In this document: piece after piece, positions 1-9,990 of the stretch | How positions within the stretch are numbered: position 1 is the first letter of the stretch | How the letters are laid out: each line of letters opens with the position of its first letter | From: Trachelipus rathkii | Lineage: Eukaryota > Arthropoda > Malacostraca > Isopoda > Trachelipodidae | Direction: 5' to 3' | DNA length: 34,858 nt | NCBI GenBank assembly: GCA_015478945.1 | Contig: JABUQX010002777.1 | Location: 1-34,858 of the forward strand | Program-made: the position numbers and the translations under genes | The notes under the pieces: model-generated | Seen by the model: only the letters and a program-made list of their open reading frames with translations | Told to the model about the DNA's origin: nothing | The model's database searches: none

Positions 1-39
1 AAAAAAGAGAGAGATAGGGTAAGGGAGCATAAGGTAATG

Positions 40-1345
40 TAGGCATTATAGGGGAATTAGTGTATTAGAGTGTTGTAGGGAAGGTTATATGTTGGTATGT
101 TTGGTCGAAAGAGTGGTCAAGTGACTAAAGGACTGGTAAAGAACAGGTGCGTTTAGGAATTGTAGAGGATTTGTGGATCAAATATTACATTAAAACAATG
201 ATCTGAGAAAATGAGAGCAGAAGAATAAATTGTATTTAGGTTTTATGGTTTTGCAACAGGGTATGATAGGATTAATTAGGAAGCTCTATGGCAGGTTTAT
301 AGTATATGTGGTTGGTGGTAGGCTTCTGAATGGAATAAAGTATGTATGAAGATAGTGAAACATGTACAAGAATAAAGTGATTGGTTAAATATTTAAAGGC
401 AGAGTGAGGCAGGGATGTGTTAAGTCTCTTGGTTATTCAATTTGATATGGATTGGTTATGAAAGAATTAGAGGTTTGGGTGGCATAGGAGATGGTGTTGA
501 ATGATGGAGATGGAAGAGAGTTGAAGGTGCCCTATCTATTGGATATTTATTTGGATTGTGTGGTGAATCTGAGAGAGTTTGAGATGATTGGTAGAGAGAT
601 TTGGTTGGATGTAAGTAAGGATGTTAGTGGTAGATAAGAGGGAGGTTATGGTTGTGAGTGAGGACAGTCCTCGGTGTGAAGTTACGTTAGAGGGTGAGCA
701 ACTGGAACAAGTGTCAGATTTTAAATATTTAGGATATATGTTGAATGATAGGGAACAGATGATGCAGAGTGTAAGTGAATAGTCTGTGGAAGGCATGACG
801 CCTGGCTGGTCAATTAAATCGTGGTGATGCTAAGGTACTTAATTTGGTGCACTAGGATTTCTACCTGAGTATGTTCTTAACAGTATTAATGCCGTAGTGA
901 GACTATCGGTCTGGATAAGAGGTAGTGATCTGAAGTAAAATGTTGATGGAATCTTAAGGGCGTGTTAGTGTGAGAAGAATTGATAAAATGAGGAATGACG
1001 TATTAGAGAGTTGTGTGGTGTGAGAAGAATTTTAAATGAGAGAATAATGAAAGTACGTTGAGATGTTGTCAATTGGAAGGATGGATGAAGTCGGTTGGTT
1101 AAGGGAATGTATAGGGGTGTGTGTGTGTGTGGTGTGTGTGTGTGGGTGTGTGTGTTGTGAATGACCGGTGGGAGACGAAGAAAAAGTGGAATGAGTCCGT
1201 AAAGGAATGTCTGGAGGAGAGAATGTGAGTTTGTAAGAGGCGAAAGCAAAGGTGCATAATAGGAGTGAATGACGGGGTTTTGTGGGGGTAGGTTTGTGGC
1301 CTGGCCAAGGATGAACTCACATTGACGGATGATGTCGCGGTTCAG
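40..1345 (+). pseudogene. Degenerate non-LTR retrotransposon (LINE), RT and C-terminal part
   Basis: This is the 3' part of a LINE ORF encoding reverse transcriptase, which would copy the element's own RNA into chromosomal targets. Reading in shifting + frames gives a recognisable RT order. There is a GAFRNCRGFVDQI-like block near 150-185, then KNKLYLGFMV near 220-250, then VRQGCV near 400-420 (the conserved xRQGCxxSP motif). ELKVPYLL follows near 520-540, but the catalytic FADD that should come next is eroded. A run reading CEVTLEGEQLEQVSDFKYLG lies near 678-735, and WNESVKECLEER near 1178-1213. The 3' end has GTTTGTGGCCTGGCCAAGG near 1291. Frameshifts and stops are frequent, so it is a fossil. 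A (GT)n tract at about 1117-1155 has expanded inside it. A second copy of the same family lies at the far end of the window. Clade not assigned. Confidence 0.8.
1117..1155. repeat. (GT)n microsatellite
   Basis: An interrupted GT run inside the LINE remnant. It produces spurious His/Thr-rich open frames on the opposite strand, which I do not treat as genes. Confidence 0.9.
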
Positions 1346-1802
1346 TGATGCTCTAGGGTGGTATTTTCTGACTGGCACGAGTTCTCACATATAGTATAAA
1401 GGGGCGGTAGGCTGGAACTTTCTTTTTTTCCTTATCATGTTCTTTACTACTTTTCTTTTTCCGGTGAATGTACGATTACCCAGTCTTGGGAAGAAAGTGG
1501 TGAATATATATATATATTATAATATTATTATTTATATATATATATTTAATATATTTTTTATATATAATATAATATTTATATATATATATATATATTATAC
1601 TATAATATATATATATTATATATTAGCAAGTCATTGCTATAAAGCTTGTTAATGTTATATATAAAATAACATTAAAAATGTAAAATTAATAATATATAAT
1701 TGTAAGGTAATTTTATCGGAAATTATGTTTTTAACCGCCAATAAAGAGTTAGCGGACTGTGGTAGACTTCAGTAGTGAAAAATAATTATTAGCGATAGAA
1801 TT
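1346..1802. repeat. AT-rich spacer with (TA)n microsatellite
   Basis: Interrupted TA dinucleotide repeat from about 1504 to 1625 with AT-rich flanks. No coding signal. The short Tyr/Ile-rich frame through it is only translated TA repeat. Confidence 0.85.
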
Positions 1803-2006
1803 AGCTAATTTGCGATAGCTGCTGGCGAAGCAAAAAAAGTTTGCGGATTGCGGAAATTTCGATAGCGGATGGCGAAAAGAAAAAGTTGCGGAAATTGCGG
1901 GATTGCGCTAGCGGACTGGCGAACAAAAAGTTGCGGAATTGCGAACTGCGGAATGCCCCACAAAAATAGCGGAATTGCGAATTGCGGACTAAAAAAAAAG
2001 TTGCGG
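1803..2006 (+). repeat. Tandem repeat with TTGCGGAATTGCGA core
   Basis: Units end in an A-rich run plus G and restart with TTGCGG. Boundaries fall near 1840, 1886, 1931 and 2001, so two units are 45-46 bp and one is about 70 bp because of an internal duplication. The core words are GCGGAATTGCGA, TAGCGGACTGGCGAA and AAAAAG. The repeat is more GC-rich than its surroundings. The 65-residue open frame across it, with its repeated C-G-I-A-N-C-G pattern, is a by-product of the repeat and not a supported protein. Confidence 0.8.
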
Positions 2007-2116
2007 TGTGCTCTGTGTGTTAAATATTTGCTTTTAAATAAATCCGCTCTGAAGTTGAAAAAATAAATTTTTGTATGTTCGATTCCGTTGGATTGCGTTC
2101 AATTTTTGACTTTGGC

Positions 2117-2124
2117 TTCATCCC
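2117..2124. repeat. Left target-site duplication TTCATCCC
   Basis: Perfect 8-bp match to 3440-3447. The length is the one expected for hAT superfamily insertion. Confidence 0.85.
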
Positions 2125-3439
2125 TAGGATTGGGAAAAAACCGTTTTTTTTTCAAATCGTGTTTTTTTCAAAAAAAAAAAAACGTTTTTTTTTCATGTTT
2201 TTTTTTGTTTCAACTTTTTTCATTTTTTTAACAATGTATTTTTATTAAAAATATAAAGAGGCATAATTATTTTTCACTTGAGTATTTTAATTTTTCAAAC
2301 ATATGAGGATACCTGAATTAAACAAATATTCCATTATGATTTATAAAATATCAGAACTAACTTTCTCTTATATTTTATCAATTGTTTTCGTTACAATTTA
2401 CAGTAGGTTGTAGCCTGCAGACTGCTGTTTGTAGGCTTCTACTTACTAATTTAACTGTATTTTATCATTTTATATCATATAATATATTTAATAATTTACT
2501 TTTAAATATTAATGTATATTATATTTATATAGAATGAGTCGAATGACAAAACTCAAAAGTGACTTAAGGGATGCAAATGGAACATAATAAAAATATTGAA
2601 ATTAAAATTATACAAGATTGTAAATGAAGGAGATGAGTGAATGACTAAATTAATATTTGGCTTTGGCATATCAATTTTTGATTCACTAATCACTAGTCCC
2701 CATCCTATAAACAACCCAGTCACTACTGATACTGACTATGTTCTGTCACTGTCAACTCATCACTCGGGCTCATCAGCGTGTCAGCACATTTTTTTGATAT
2801 GATGTAAAGTCTGATTTAGTCGTATGAAGTTAGTGTGAGCAATGACAGTGGTGAAGGAGCATGGGCAGTAACAGGACTCTTAGCTTAGCTGCCTTAGCAT
2901 GATCATCTCTCTCAGTTGGCCAATATTCAGAATTTCCTAGTTCTAGATTATGAGCAATAAATACTAGTTTTTGCCACGTCTACACAACAAAAGTTATATT
3001 TCATTTGAGGGCCTTTGCAACCTTTTGTTTCCTTAAAAAGTACAGTCACACGACTTTTTGCACGTGGCATTTCTAAATTCTGATTAAATAATTATGATAA
3101 AAATGTTACTGACAGCTGAAACAGAGTAAGAAAACATTAATGAAGCCACAAACAATGTTTATGAATATCAAATCAGATATAAAATAAAATATGAAAACCA
3201 TAAAAATTTTAACACAAACTTTAGGGCTTCCACCTGGTAGGAAATTGGAACCCAAAAATGTCCAAATTAGAGCATATTTGCAAAAATTTATAATATAATT
3301 GTTCAAACATGTAAATTCCACAACTTAATTGAAAAAAACGAAAAAAACAAATTTTTACTTGTTTTTTTCAGGCTGTTTTTTTTCATGAAAACGTTTTTTT
3401 CGGAAAAAACGAGCTTGTTTTTTTTCTTTCCCAACCCTA
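2125..3439. mobile_element. hAT-type non-autonomous DNA transposon, 1.3 kb
   Basis: The left end reads TAGGATTGGGAAA and the right end, reverse-complemented, reads TAGGGTTGGGAAA. Subterminal runs rich in AAAAAACG/CGTTTTTT occur on both sides. The element is flanked by a perfect 8-bp duplication (TTCATCCC), as expected for hAT superfamily transposition. The interior, about 2250-3320, is AT-rich and holds no recognisable transposase; a 71-codon frame on the - strand at 3106-3321 has no motif I know. I therefore infer a non-autonomous deletion derivative mobilised in trans. The intact duplication implies a fairly recent insertion compared with the LINE beside it. Confidence 0.8.
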
Positions 3440-3447
3440 TTCATCCC
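3440..3447. repeat. Right target-site duplication TTCATCCC
   Basis: Pairs with 2117-2124. Removing 2125-3447 would restore the uninterrupted pre-insertion site. Confidence 0.85.
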
Positions 3448-3793
3448 TATAATTTATTTATAATTAAAAAAAAAAACCGAGTCTTCGTACCTAATGATGG
3501 TTTGATCCTCAGTTTTAATTATTTTTCTTCTCGTAAGGATTTGGATTGTCAACATCCGATACTTTTACGTAATTTTATTATAAAGGTCCGTCAATTATTC
3601 AAGAATCATCATCATATGTGGGCAGAAGCTGCTGCGCTCATCAAAAGAGAAGAAGAAAATCAAGCTAAGACTACACAGTTTACTCTTCACCATAAATAAT
3701 AAAAACTCTAATTGCTTCCTGATATTATTAAATGCTTTAAAATATTCAAAGGTATACAAGCCATAAAGAATTTTTAAAAGGTCCACTTCAGAT

Positions 3794-3824
<31 letters not shown>
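3448..3824 (+). pseudogene. Candidate 3' end of a retrocopied gene, with poly(A)
   Basis: An open frame with protein-like composition runs to TAA at 3697-3699. It reads PNDGLILSFNYFSSRKDLDC and later HMWAEAAALIKREEENQA, ending FTLHHK. I do not recognise the family. The frame formally extends upstream into the transposon end, so its true start is lost. After the stop is about 95 bp of 3'-UTR-like sequence. A CATAAA hexamer follows at 3762-3767, then a pure run of 27 A at 3798-3824, about 30 bp later. Stop codon, poly(A) signal and A-tract at that spacing are what a processed pseudogene or the 3' end of a retroelement leaves. The alternative is a chance frame before a microsatellite A-run. No flanking duplication was found. 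Confidence 0.4.
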
Positions 3825-3829
<5 letters not shown>

Positions 3830-4546
3830 TTGTTTTATTAATATTTTTTTTTCTGCTTGTAAACTAAATAGAAATTTCAGAATTTAGTTTTATTAAATTT
3901 AAAATATTTCTAACCAGTTCAGGTCTTCATTTTGCAATCATTTTCTTCTTTTCAAATCTTTTTATCCTTTCTGAATAAGGTCAGTTCCCTTAGATTTATA
4001 ACTCTCTGTCATTGTTTCTCATCTGCTTCTATATGTCTCTTTCCCCTCTGTTTTCAACCCAACCACTCTAGACAACAGTCGAACACTATATAGTTGGAAT
4101 GCTCTTTTCTGAAGAGTATCTCCTTCAGGAAACATTATATTGTGGACATCTCTTATGTCCAATATCTTTTACAAAAGAAAATGCTTGGTTGTCCACCTCA
4201 ATCATTTCCCTTATTTTGAACAGATTTTTGGTACTTTTTCTATGATTAATGTTCCAAATTTCTTTTTTAGTTAGTTGCTACTTGCTACAGTGTAGGCTGA
4301 ATTTGTCATTTTCTAACAGGTAGAAGTTGATGGTATTTAAGAACATGGATCATCATATCATGTTTTCTTTTTCTCCTATTTATGTTTTTGATAATATAGA
4401 CGTTTCTTTTATCTTTAAAAAAAAATAAATTGTTTCTTTCAAGTTGATCGATAATTTTTTTTTGTACTATCATGTTTTAAAGTTTAATTAGTATTTTACT
4501 CTCATATTCGAATATTTCTAATGGTATACCTACTCTTTTTTAAGTG

Positions 4547-4584
<38 letters not shown>

Positions 4585-5318
4585 ACCAGCAGTCCCGTTA
4601 TCTTAAATAAATGTGCCAATTTTGTTGCGTTTATATGTATGTGTAAACTACTGATGTAAAAAAAAATAAAAAAATAAATAAATACTTAAAATGTTAGAGG
4701 TAGTTGAGAATTTAAAAAAAAACGACTCCACACACTGAAAAGTTCAAGTTTGCGCCACTAAGGAAGACACCTAAATTCAACAAAATACAGAACAGTCTGA
4801 ATACGGATCTCTTTATAAACAGAAAATAGAAGAATTTCGCTCATTTGATCATCGGACTTTCTGAACAACTATAATTGCATGGCGGTTGGATACATAAATT
4901 ACAGGAAACATTTCTGTTTGATAGATGGGAACAGAATTTTTTTCTGAACTGATCATAAAACGCCTATATTTTCAATTTTTTTTTTTTTTTTTTTTTTTGT
5001 AATATTATAGTGTTTGTTCTTTGTTTTCAAGGGATTATAAGCAACTGTTAAGATAATATTTTCTGCAAAGAAGAGTATGTGATCAAATGAGAACAATGAG
5101 GGGTATGTTAGTTTGTAAGATAAAATTATTTCTTGGGAGTGTGAGAAATTTTATGATAAAGTGTTTAAAGACTGAAATTTGTTTCGTAAGGTAACTATTT
5201 CGTTGAAGTATTCATGGTTTTAAATACAGTCACCCTCAACATCTTACCTAAAAATTTTGGTATTTTTGTTATGTCACTAAATAAAATAATAATTAATGGA
5301 AAGCTCAATATGCTTATG

Positions 5319-5320
<2 letters not shown>
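3825..5320. other. AT-rich intergenic sequence, no gene seen
   Basis: Contains poly(T) runs (for example about 4551-4580 and 4979-4998) and low-complexity A/T stretches. No open frame with protein-like composition and no terminal repeats were seen on either strand. Confidence 0.6.

Positions 5321-5404
<84 letters not shown>
5321..5404. repeat. 84-bp poly(T) tract
   Basis: Uninterrupted T from 5321 to 5404. The poly-Phe open frame that includes it is spurious. A pure run this long may reflect a retroposon tail in antisense or polymerase slippage, and its exact length is unreliable in assemblies. Confidence 0.9.
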
Positions 5405-5409
<5 letters not shown>

Positions 5410-5604
5410 TTTGAATCCCAATATCTCATTTTTTTTTTCAAGGAAATATGGTCAGTCTATCCCAGAATAATACAAAAGACATTGAGCTTTACTCACTCTT
5501 TAATTTTCAAATAATTCCATTCTAGAGAACATTTAATAAATTAAGATAATTAATTAATTAGTAAATATATTTTAATGGATTATTATTATTTATTATTATA
5601 TATA

Positions 5605-5689
<85 letters not shown>

Positions 5690-5975
5690 TATGGATATAT
5701 ATTATATTTATATATATAATATATACTATATATTGGGAGGTAATAATTAAGAAAATTTTGATATTATTGGTTTTTCTTATTTTTCTTTGGAGAAGTTTTA
5801 TTAATAAATGAAAAACTAAAATTTACCATATAAAAGAGAAAATAACTTATTCAATATTTATTTGGTGAAGTATAATAAATTTATAGTTCCTTACCTTTTA
5901 TTTTTTTTTTCTTATTTTAAGTTTTTTAAAATAATTTTATTTAGTCAATTGTGATTTATAACGATAAAATTCTCT
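5405..5975. repeat. AT-rich spacer with (TA)n microsatellite
   Basis: Interrupted TA repeat from about 5598 to 5730, set in A/T-rich sequence. No coding signal. Confidence 0.8.
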
Positions 5976-6040
5976 TCTATCTCTCTCTCTCTCTTCATCT
6001 CTCTTCTCTCTCCTCTCTCCTCTTCTCTCTCTCTTCTCTC
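5976..6040. repeat. (CT)n / (TCTC)n polypyrimidine tract
   Basis: Dense TCTCTC repeat with occasional interruptions. Read on the - strand it gives a spurious Glu/Arg-rich frame. Confidence 0.85.
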
Positions 6041-6057
6041 TGATAATATAACAACTT

Positions 6058-6175
6058 ACACGCGCGCAGCACGAGTAAATTTTTGCACGGCGAAGCTCTC
6101 GCGCAGCCGCGCATTTGGAGCGAGCGGCTCTGCATGCAAGCACGCCAGCCTGCCGGATGTGCATCTACGCTAATG
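6058..6175. other. Short GC-rich, CpG-containing island
   Basis: About 115 bp with words such as CACGCGCGCAGCACGAG and GCTCTCGCGCAGCCGCGC, in surroundings that are mostly A and T. Function unknown. It could be the remnant end of a GC-rich mobile element. The short open frames on both strands have no recognisable domain. Confidence 0.5.
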
Positions 6176-6270
6176 GTTTGTTTTATTTTTATTAACTCAA
6201 GAATATATAATGAAAAAGATAATTTAACTACAGATAAAATAATTTTGAATGAAAAATCTCTATTATTTTA

Positions 6271-6304
<34 letters not shown>

Positions 6305-6377
6305 TATTTTATATATATTATATATATATATATATATATTATTATATTATTATATTTAATATATATATAATATATTA

Positions 6378-6419
<42 letters not shown>

Positions 6420-6500
6420 TATAGGAATATATTATATATATATTATATATATTATATAATATAATTATATATTATATTATATATATATATATAATATATA

Positions 6501-6556
<56 letters not shown>
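6271..6556. repeat. (TA)n microsatellite
   Basis: Long interrupted TA array immediately left of the composite transposon. Insertion next to TA repeat hides the element's target duplication. Confidence 0.9.
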
Positions 6557-6663
6557 TATTAGGATGTACCGGAATCAGAATTTTTGGTTCGGCTGGAACG
6601 AACTTTCCGCTTGGAAAAGTTCCGGCCGGAAACGGAACTTTTCGACTTCCGATAACACTTACT

Positions 6664-7204
6664 ATTCTATTAAAAACTGTCTGATTAACAGTGAAGACTC
6701 TCTAGAAGTAATCGGCATCTTGTTATAACATACCTGTGAGCTCTTAGTTCTATAAGCCAAAATTTGGAGCGGATCAATTAATTTATTAAGTAAAATAGGA
6801 ATACTATATAAAGTTATAATTTTCTTTTAAAAAGCTGTTTTTCAGAAAGCTTTTTTTTTTAGAAAGCTTTTTTCAGAGCGGGTACGTTTTGAGGATAGAG
6901 ATCACGTTAAACTCCACAACATGGAGAGCAATTTTCCTACACCACAATTTGTATTTTTCAAATAAATTTCATTTTTTAAGTAAGAAAATTAATGAATCTT
7001 GTTTTAAATTTTTAAAAATTTTGCTTTAACAGTTTAGTTTATATTTTGTTTTTGTAGTAGTTTCTACTTAAAGTTAATTTCTTTTAAATAATAAAAATAA
7101 TAATAATATAATAAAATATAATAATAATATAATAAAATAATAATAAATAATATAATAATAATAATATTCTCTCTCTCTCTCTCAAAAACAGCTTTCTGAA
7201 CTTT
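6664..7204. other. Interior of composite element, no gene
   Basis: AT-rich sequence with AAAGCTTTTTT-type repeats near 6830-6880, an (AAT)n/(ATA)n stretch at about 7087-7165 and (CT)n at about 7170-7183. No coding signal. Confidence 0.6.
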
Positions 7205-7495
7205 TAATCTAATATTTCGCCTGGCCCCTTAGGCATCATCAGAGACGAGTTCTAGACTGATTTTAACAAATGATGAATTTAAAACTAAAATGTGAAGTAC
7301 ACAATTAAAGTTTTGTAACTAACGTTAAATCTAAAATCCTTAAGTAATTAGATTTAACGTAAGAAATAAAACTTTAATTTGTTACTTCACATTTATATTT
7401 TTAAATCTAAATAACATTTATTTTGTTTCATCATTTGTTAAATTAGGCTAGAACTCGTCTCTGATGATGCTGAAGTGTCATTAAAATATTTAGTT
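7205..7495. mobile_element. Foldback / palindromic MITE-like element
   Basis: Two arms face each other around a centre near 7341. A perfect 23-bp inverted match (GCATCATCAGAGACGAGTTC plus TAG) lies at 7233-7255 and 7448-7470. The inner stem ACGTTAAATCTA is at 7322-7333 and 7349-7360. Between them are further imperfect matches including AACAAATGATGAA and TTCATCATTTGTT. The whole would fold into one long hairpin. I read it as a non-autonomous foldback DNA element nested in the larger transposon. No target duplication was resolved. Confidence 0.7.
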
Positions 7496-7629
7496 AAAAT
7501 TTCAAATTTGTTGTGTATATTCAAGAATAGTTCTTAAAATCAAAATCAATCATGTAGCGGTTGATACTTTAGGAAATGAAAGGCTTGCAAATCTCACATT
7601 AAATTAGAAGCTGATATAAAATTTCGGAC
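7496..7629. other. Spacer between two palindromes
   Basis: AT-rich, no feature seen. Confidence 0.5.
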
Positions 7630-7833
7630 CTTAAGTAAACTGTGGTTCTCAAAATAATTTAGTATTGGAAAGGTTGGTAATAATTTTTATTTTAGGTAAA
7701 GAAAAATTAAAATTTGATTTGCTATAAAAAGAACTTAACTTTTTATTTTTTTTTTTCAGCTTCAAATTGATTATTTTTCAATTCATTTATTTAATTTTTT
7801 AGTTTATTATTAATATATATATATTATATATAT

Positions 7834-7871
<38 letters not shown>

Positions 7872-8065
7872 TACTATATATATATATATATATATTATAT
7901 ATAATATATAATATTATATATTATATATATATATATATATATTATATTATATATACTATTAGATGGTCACTTTTTTAATGCTACAGTATGTAGCTCGAGA
8001 ACGGCAGGTCTACACAGTAAAAAAATTAATATTTGGAAACGCCGAAATTTTTAAGGATGGGATTT

Positions 8066-8112
<47 letters not shown>

Positions 8113-9025
8113 TTTTTTAAGTAATTTTTTTTTTTTTTTTACTAAGGAATACCCTAGGGTAAACCGAAAGATGGCAGGAGTCGGGTCTCTCGCTCCCGGT
8201 GGAAACGACGGGGGGACTAATCCCCCTCCGGGGATGGTTTCCGGAACCCCCGCTCTCTTTGGTCTTTGGGTGTTGTGGGGGTTCCTCCGAACCTCCCCTC
8301 CGGGTATGAAACGTCCCCTCTGTCCCGTCGGCTCGAGCCCCTAATTGAGTGGAGAATTTTTCTTTTTTTTTTTTTGGAAATTTTAAGTTTTTTTTAGGGG
8401 GCTTCGAGCGAGGGGACAGAGGGGGGATTTTCATACCCGTGAGGGGATGTCGGAGACCCCGCGACACCAAGATCCAAAGAGCGGGGGTTTCCGGAGACGA
8501 TCCCGAGGGGGGGATTAGTCTCCCGTCCGTCACCGGGAGGCCGAGAGGACCGACTCTGCATCTTTGCGGTTTTACCTAGGGTTAATTCCTTTAGTTAAAA
8601 AAAAAAAATTTAACTTCCAAAAAAAAAAAAAAAAAAAAAGTTAATCCCATCCCTAGAATTTTCGGCTGATTCAAATATATATTTGTTTTACTGTAGGAAC
8701 TGCCCGTTTTCTAGCTACATACTGTGAGCATTAAAAGAATCTGACATCTATATAATATATAATATATATTATATATATATATATATAATATATATATATA
8801 TATAATATATATATATATATAATATATATTTTTTATATGTATTATATTAATAAACTAATAATTAATAAAAATGAAATGAAGTATATCATGAGCAGGAATA
8901 TTTACAAACAACTTCTATCTTTTTAAAGATGGCAGAATTTTTATTTTTCTTTACATAAATTTCCAAGAAATTATGAAACCTTTCAATAATAATTAATTTT
9001 GGAGAACCACAGTTTTTTTTTAAGG
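7630..9025. repeat. Giant imperfect palindrome (~1.4 kb) with GC-rich core
   Basis: Matched landmarks: ACTGTGGTTCTC at 7639-7650 pairs with GAGAACCACAGT at 9002-9013. ACAGTATGTAGCT at 7983-7995 pairs with AGCTACATACTGT at 8713-8725. CCTAGG with similar flanks at 8153-8158 pairs with 8575-8580. The implied centre is about 8325-8367, with small indels between arms. Both arms carry a TA microsatellite (about 7815-7960 and 8745-8830), a poly(T)/poly(A) run and a GC-rich inner block (8160-8340 and 8400-8565) that aligns well in reverse complement. A spacer of about 50 bp separates the arms. It may be a foldback transposon or an inverted duplication. Transcription would give a long hairpin RNA. Open frames in the GC core on both strands resemble each other only because of the palindrome. 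Confidence 0.85.
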
Positions 9026-9137
9026 TAAAATATTAAAAATAACTATAATTTATAAAAAAAAATTGCGTAAGAATGATAACAATGTGAATGACTTATCATA
9101 ATAACGTACCCTGAACCCTTTATTATCCCCACCTAGA

Positions 9138-9145
9138 TTCTAGAC
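9138..9145. repeat. Left target duplication TTCTAGAC of first MITE
   Basis: Seven of eight bases match TTCTAGAG at 9593-9600 and 9983-9990. Confidence 0.7.
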
Positions 9146-9592
9146 CAGGGTTGGCACAAAAGAATCAAATGATTTAAATCAACGGATTTTTTTTACGTAG
9201 CTAATTTTTTTTTTTTTTTTTTTTAATTATTACTTTTTTTTTTTTTTTTTTTTTTTTATTTTTTTTTTTTTTTAGGCAAATTTTTTTTTTTTTAATTATA
9301 ATTATCCTAGATAGTATAATTCATCTATATAATAAGTAAATTCATCAATGTAGTTTCAAGTCATTATTATAAAAAATAAATAATAGTTTTTGAGATACTT
9401 ATACGTATATATATAATTTAATTAACTTAATTAAACTAAATAATAATATATATTCTAACTTATATTAATTAGCGTAATAATAACGTTTGTTTACCTAGTT
9501 TTCATAAATAATAATTAGAAAATAATTTGTATATAAAAAATTAAAAAAGAAAAAAAAAATCTTTAAAAAAAAAAAAAAAATCCCCAACCCTG
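9146..9592. mobile_element. hAT-type MITE 1 (CAGGGTTGG ends)
   Basis: The left end is CAGGGTTGGCAC and the right end, reverse-complemented, is CAGGGTTGGGGA. Both are followed by long poly(T)/poly(A)-like subterminal tracts. It is flanked by TTCTAGAC and TTCTAGAG, an 8-bp near-duplication as expected for hAT. About 450 bp with no coding capacity, so non-autonomous. Its TIR is close to that of the 2125-3439 element (TAGGGTTGGGAAA), which suggests related transposase sources (inference). Confidence 0.75.
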
Positions 9593-9600
9593 TTCTAGAG
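9593..9600. repeat. Shared target duplication TTCTAGAG between the two MITEs
   Basis: These eight bases serve as the right duplication of MITE 1 and the left duplication of MITE 2. Confidence 0.8.
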
Positions 9601-9725
9601 TAGCGGTCTCCAAACTTTTTTGATCGCGTACCTCCAAGATGAGAATAATTATAAGTTGTACCCCTATAATACAATATAATATAATATAATATTATATAAT
9701 ATAATATAATATAATATATAATATA

Positions 9726-9790
<65 letters not shown>

Positions 9791-9982
9791 ATATATATTA
9801 TATGTATATATAATATAATATAAGGGGCACTGAGCGGCCGGGACGTGAATCCAGACACAGCTACCAATGAGAGAACTTCGCTCTCACGTGATACCCGATC
9901 ATACACTCGCAAGTAATCGTGAGCCTACTTCTTTGGCATACCCCAAAGTATCACTTTGCGTACCCCACTTTGGAGACCACTG
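9601..9982. mobile_element. hAT-type MITE 2 (CAGTGGTCTCCAAA ends)
   Basis: The left TIR is TAGCGGTCTCCAAAC and the right, reverse-complemented, is CAGTGGTCTCCAAAG. The perfect 8-bp duplication TTCTAGAG lies on both sides (9593-9600 and 9983-9990). The CAGNGGTCTCCAAA terminus is typical of hAT non-autonomous elements. The 382-bp interior has a (TA)n expansion at about 9670-9810 and a GC-richer block at 9823-9960. The 82-codon frame on the - strand reads through the TA repeat and is not supported as a gene. Confidence 0.85.
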
Positions 9983-9990
9983 TTCTAGAG
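9983..9990. repeat. Right target duplication TTCTAGAG of MITE 2
   Basis: Identical to 9593-9600. Confidence 0.85.

Noticed and set aside
1869..2066. 65-codon Cys-rich frame suggestive of a metal-binding protein
   Set aside because: The periodic Cys/Gly pattern comes directly from the 45-bp-class tandem repeat.
8033..8579. Pro/Gly-rich open frames of 76-138 codons in the GC-rich core
   Set aside because: Frames on opposite strands mirror each other because the DNA is a palindrome. Poly(T)/poly(A) runs form part of them and there is no known domain.
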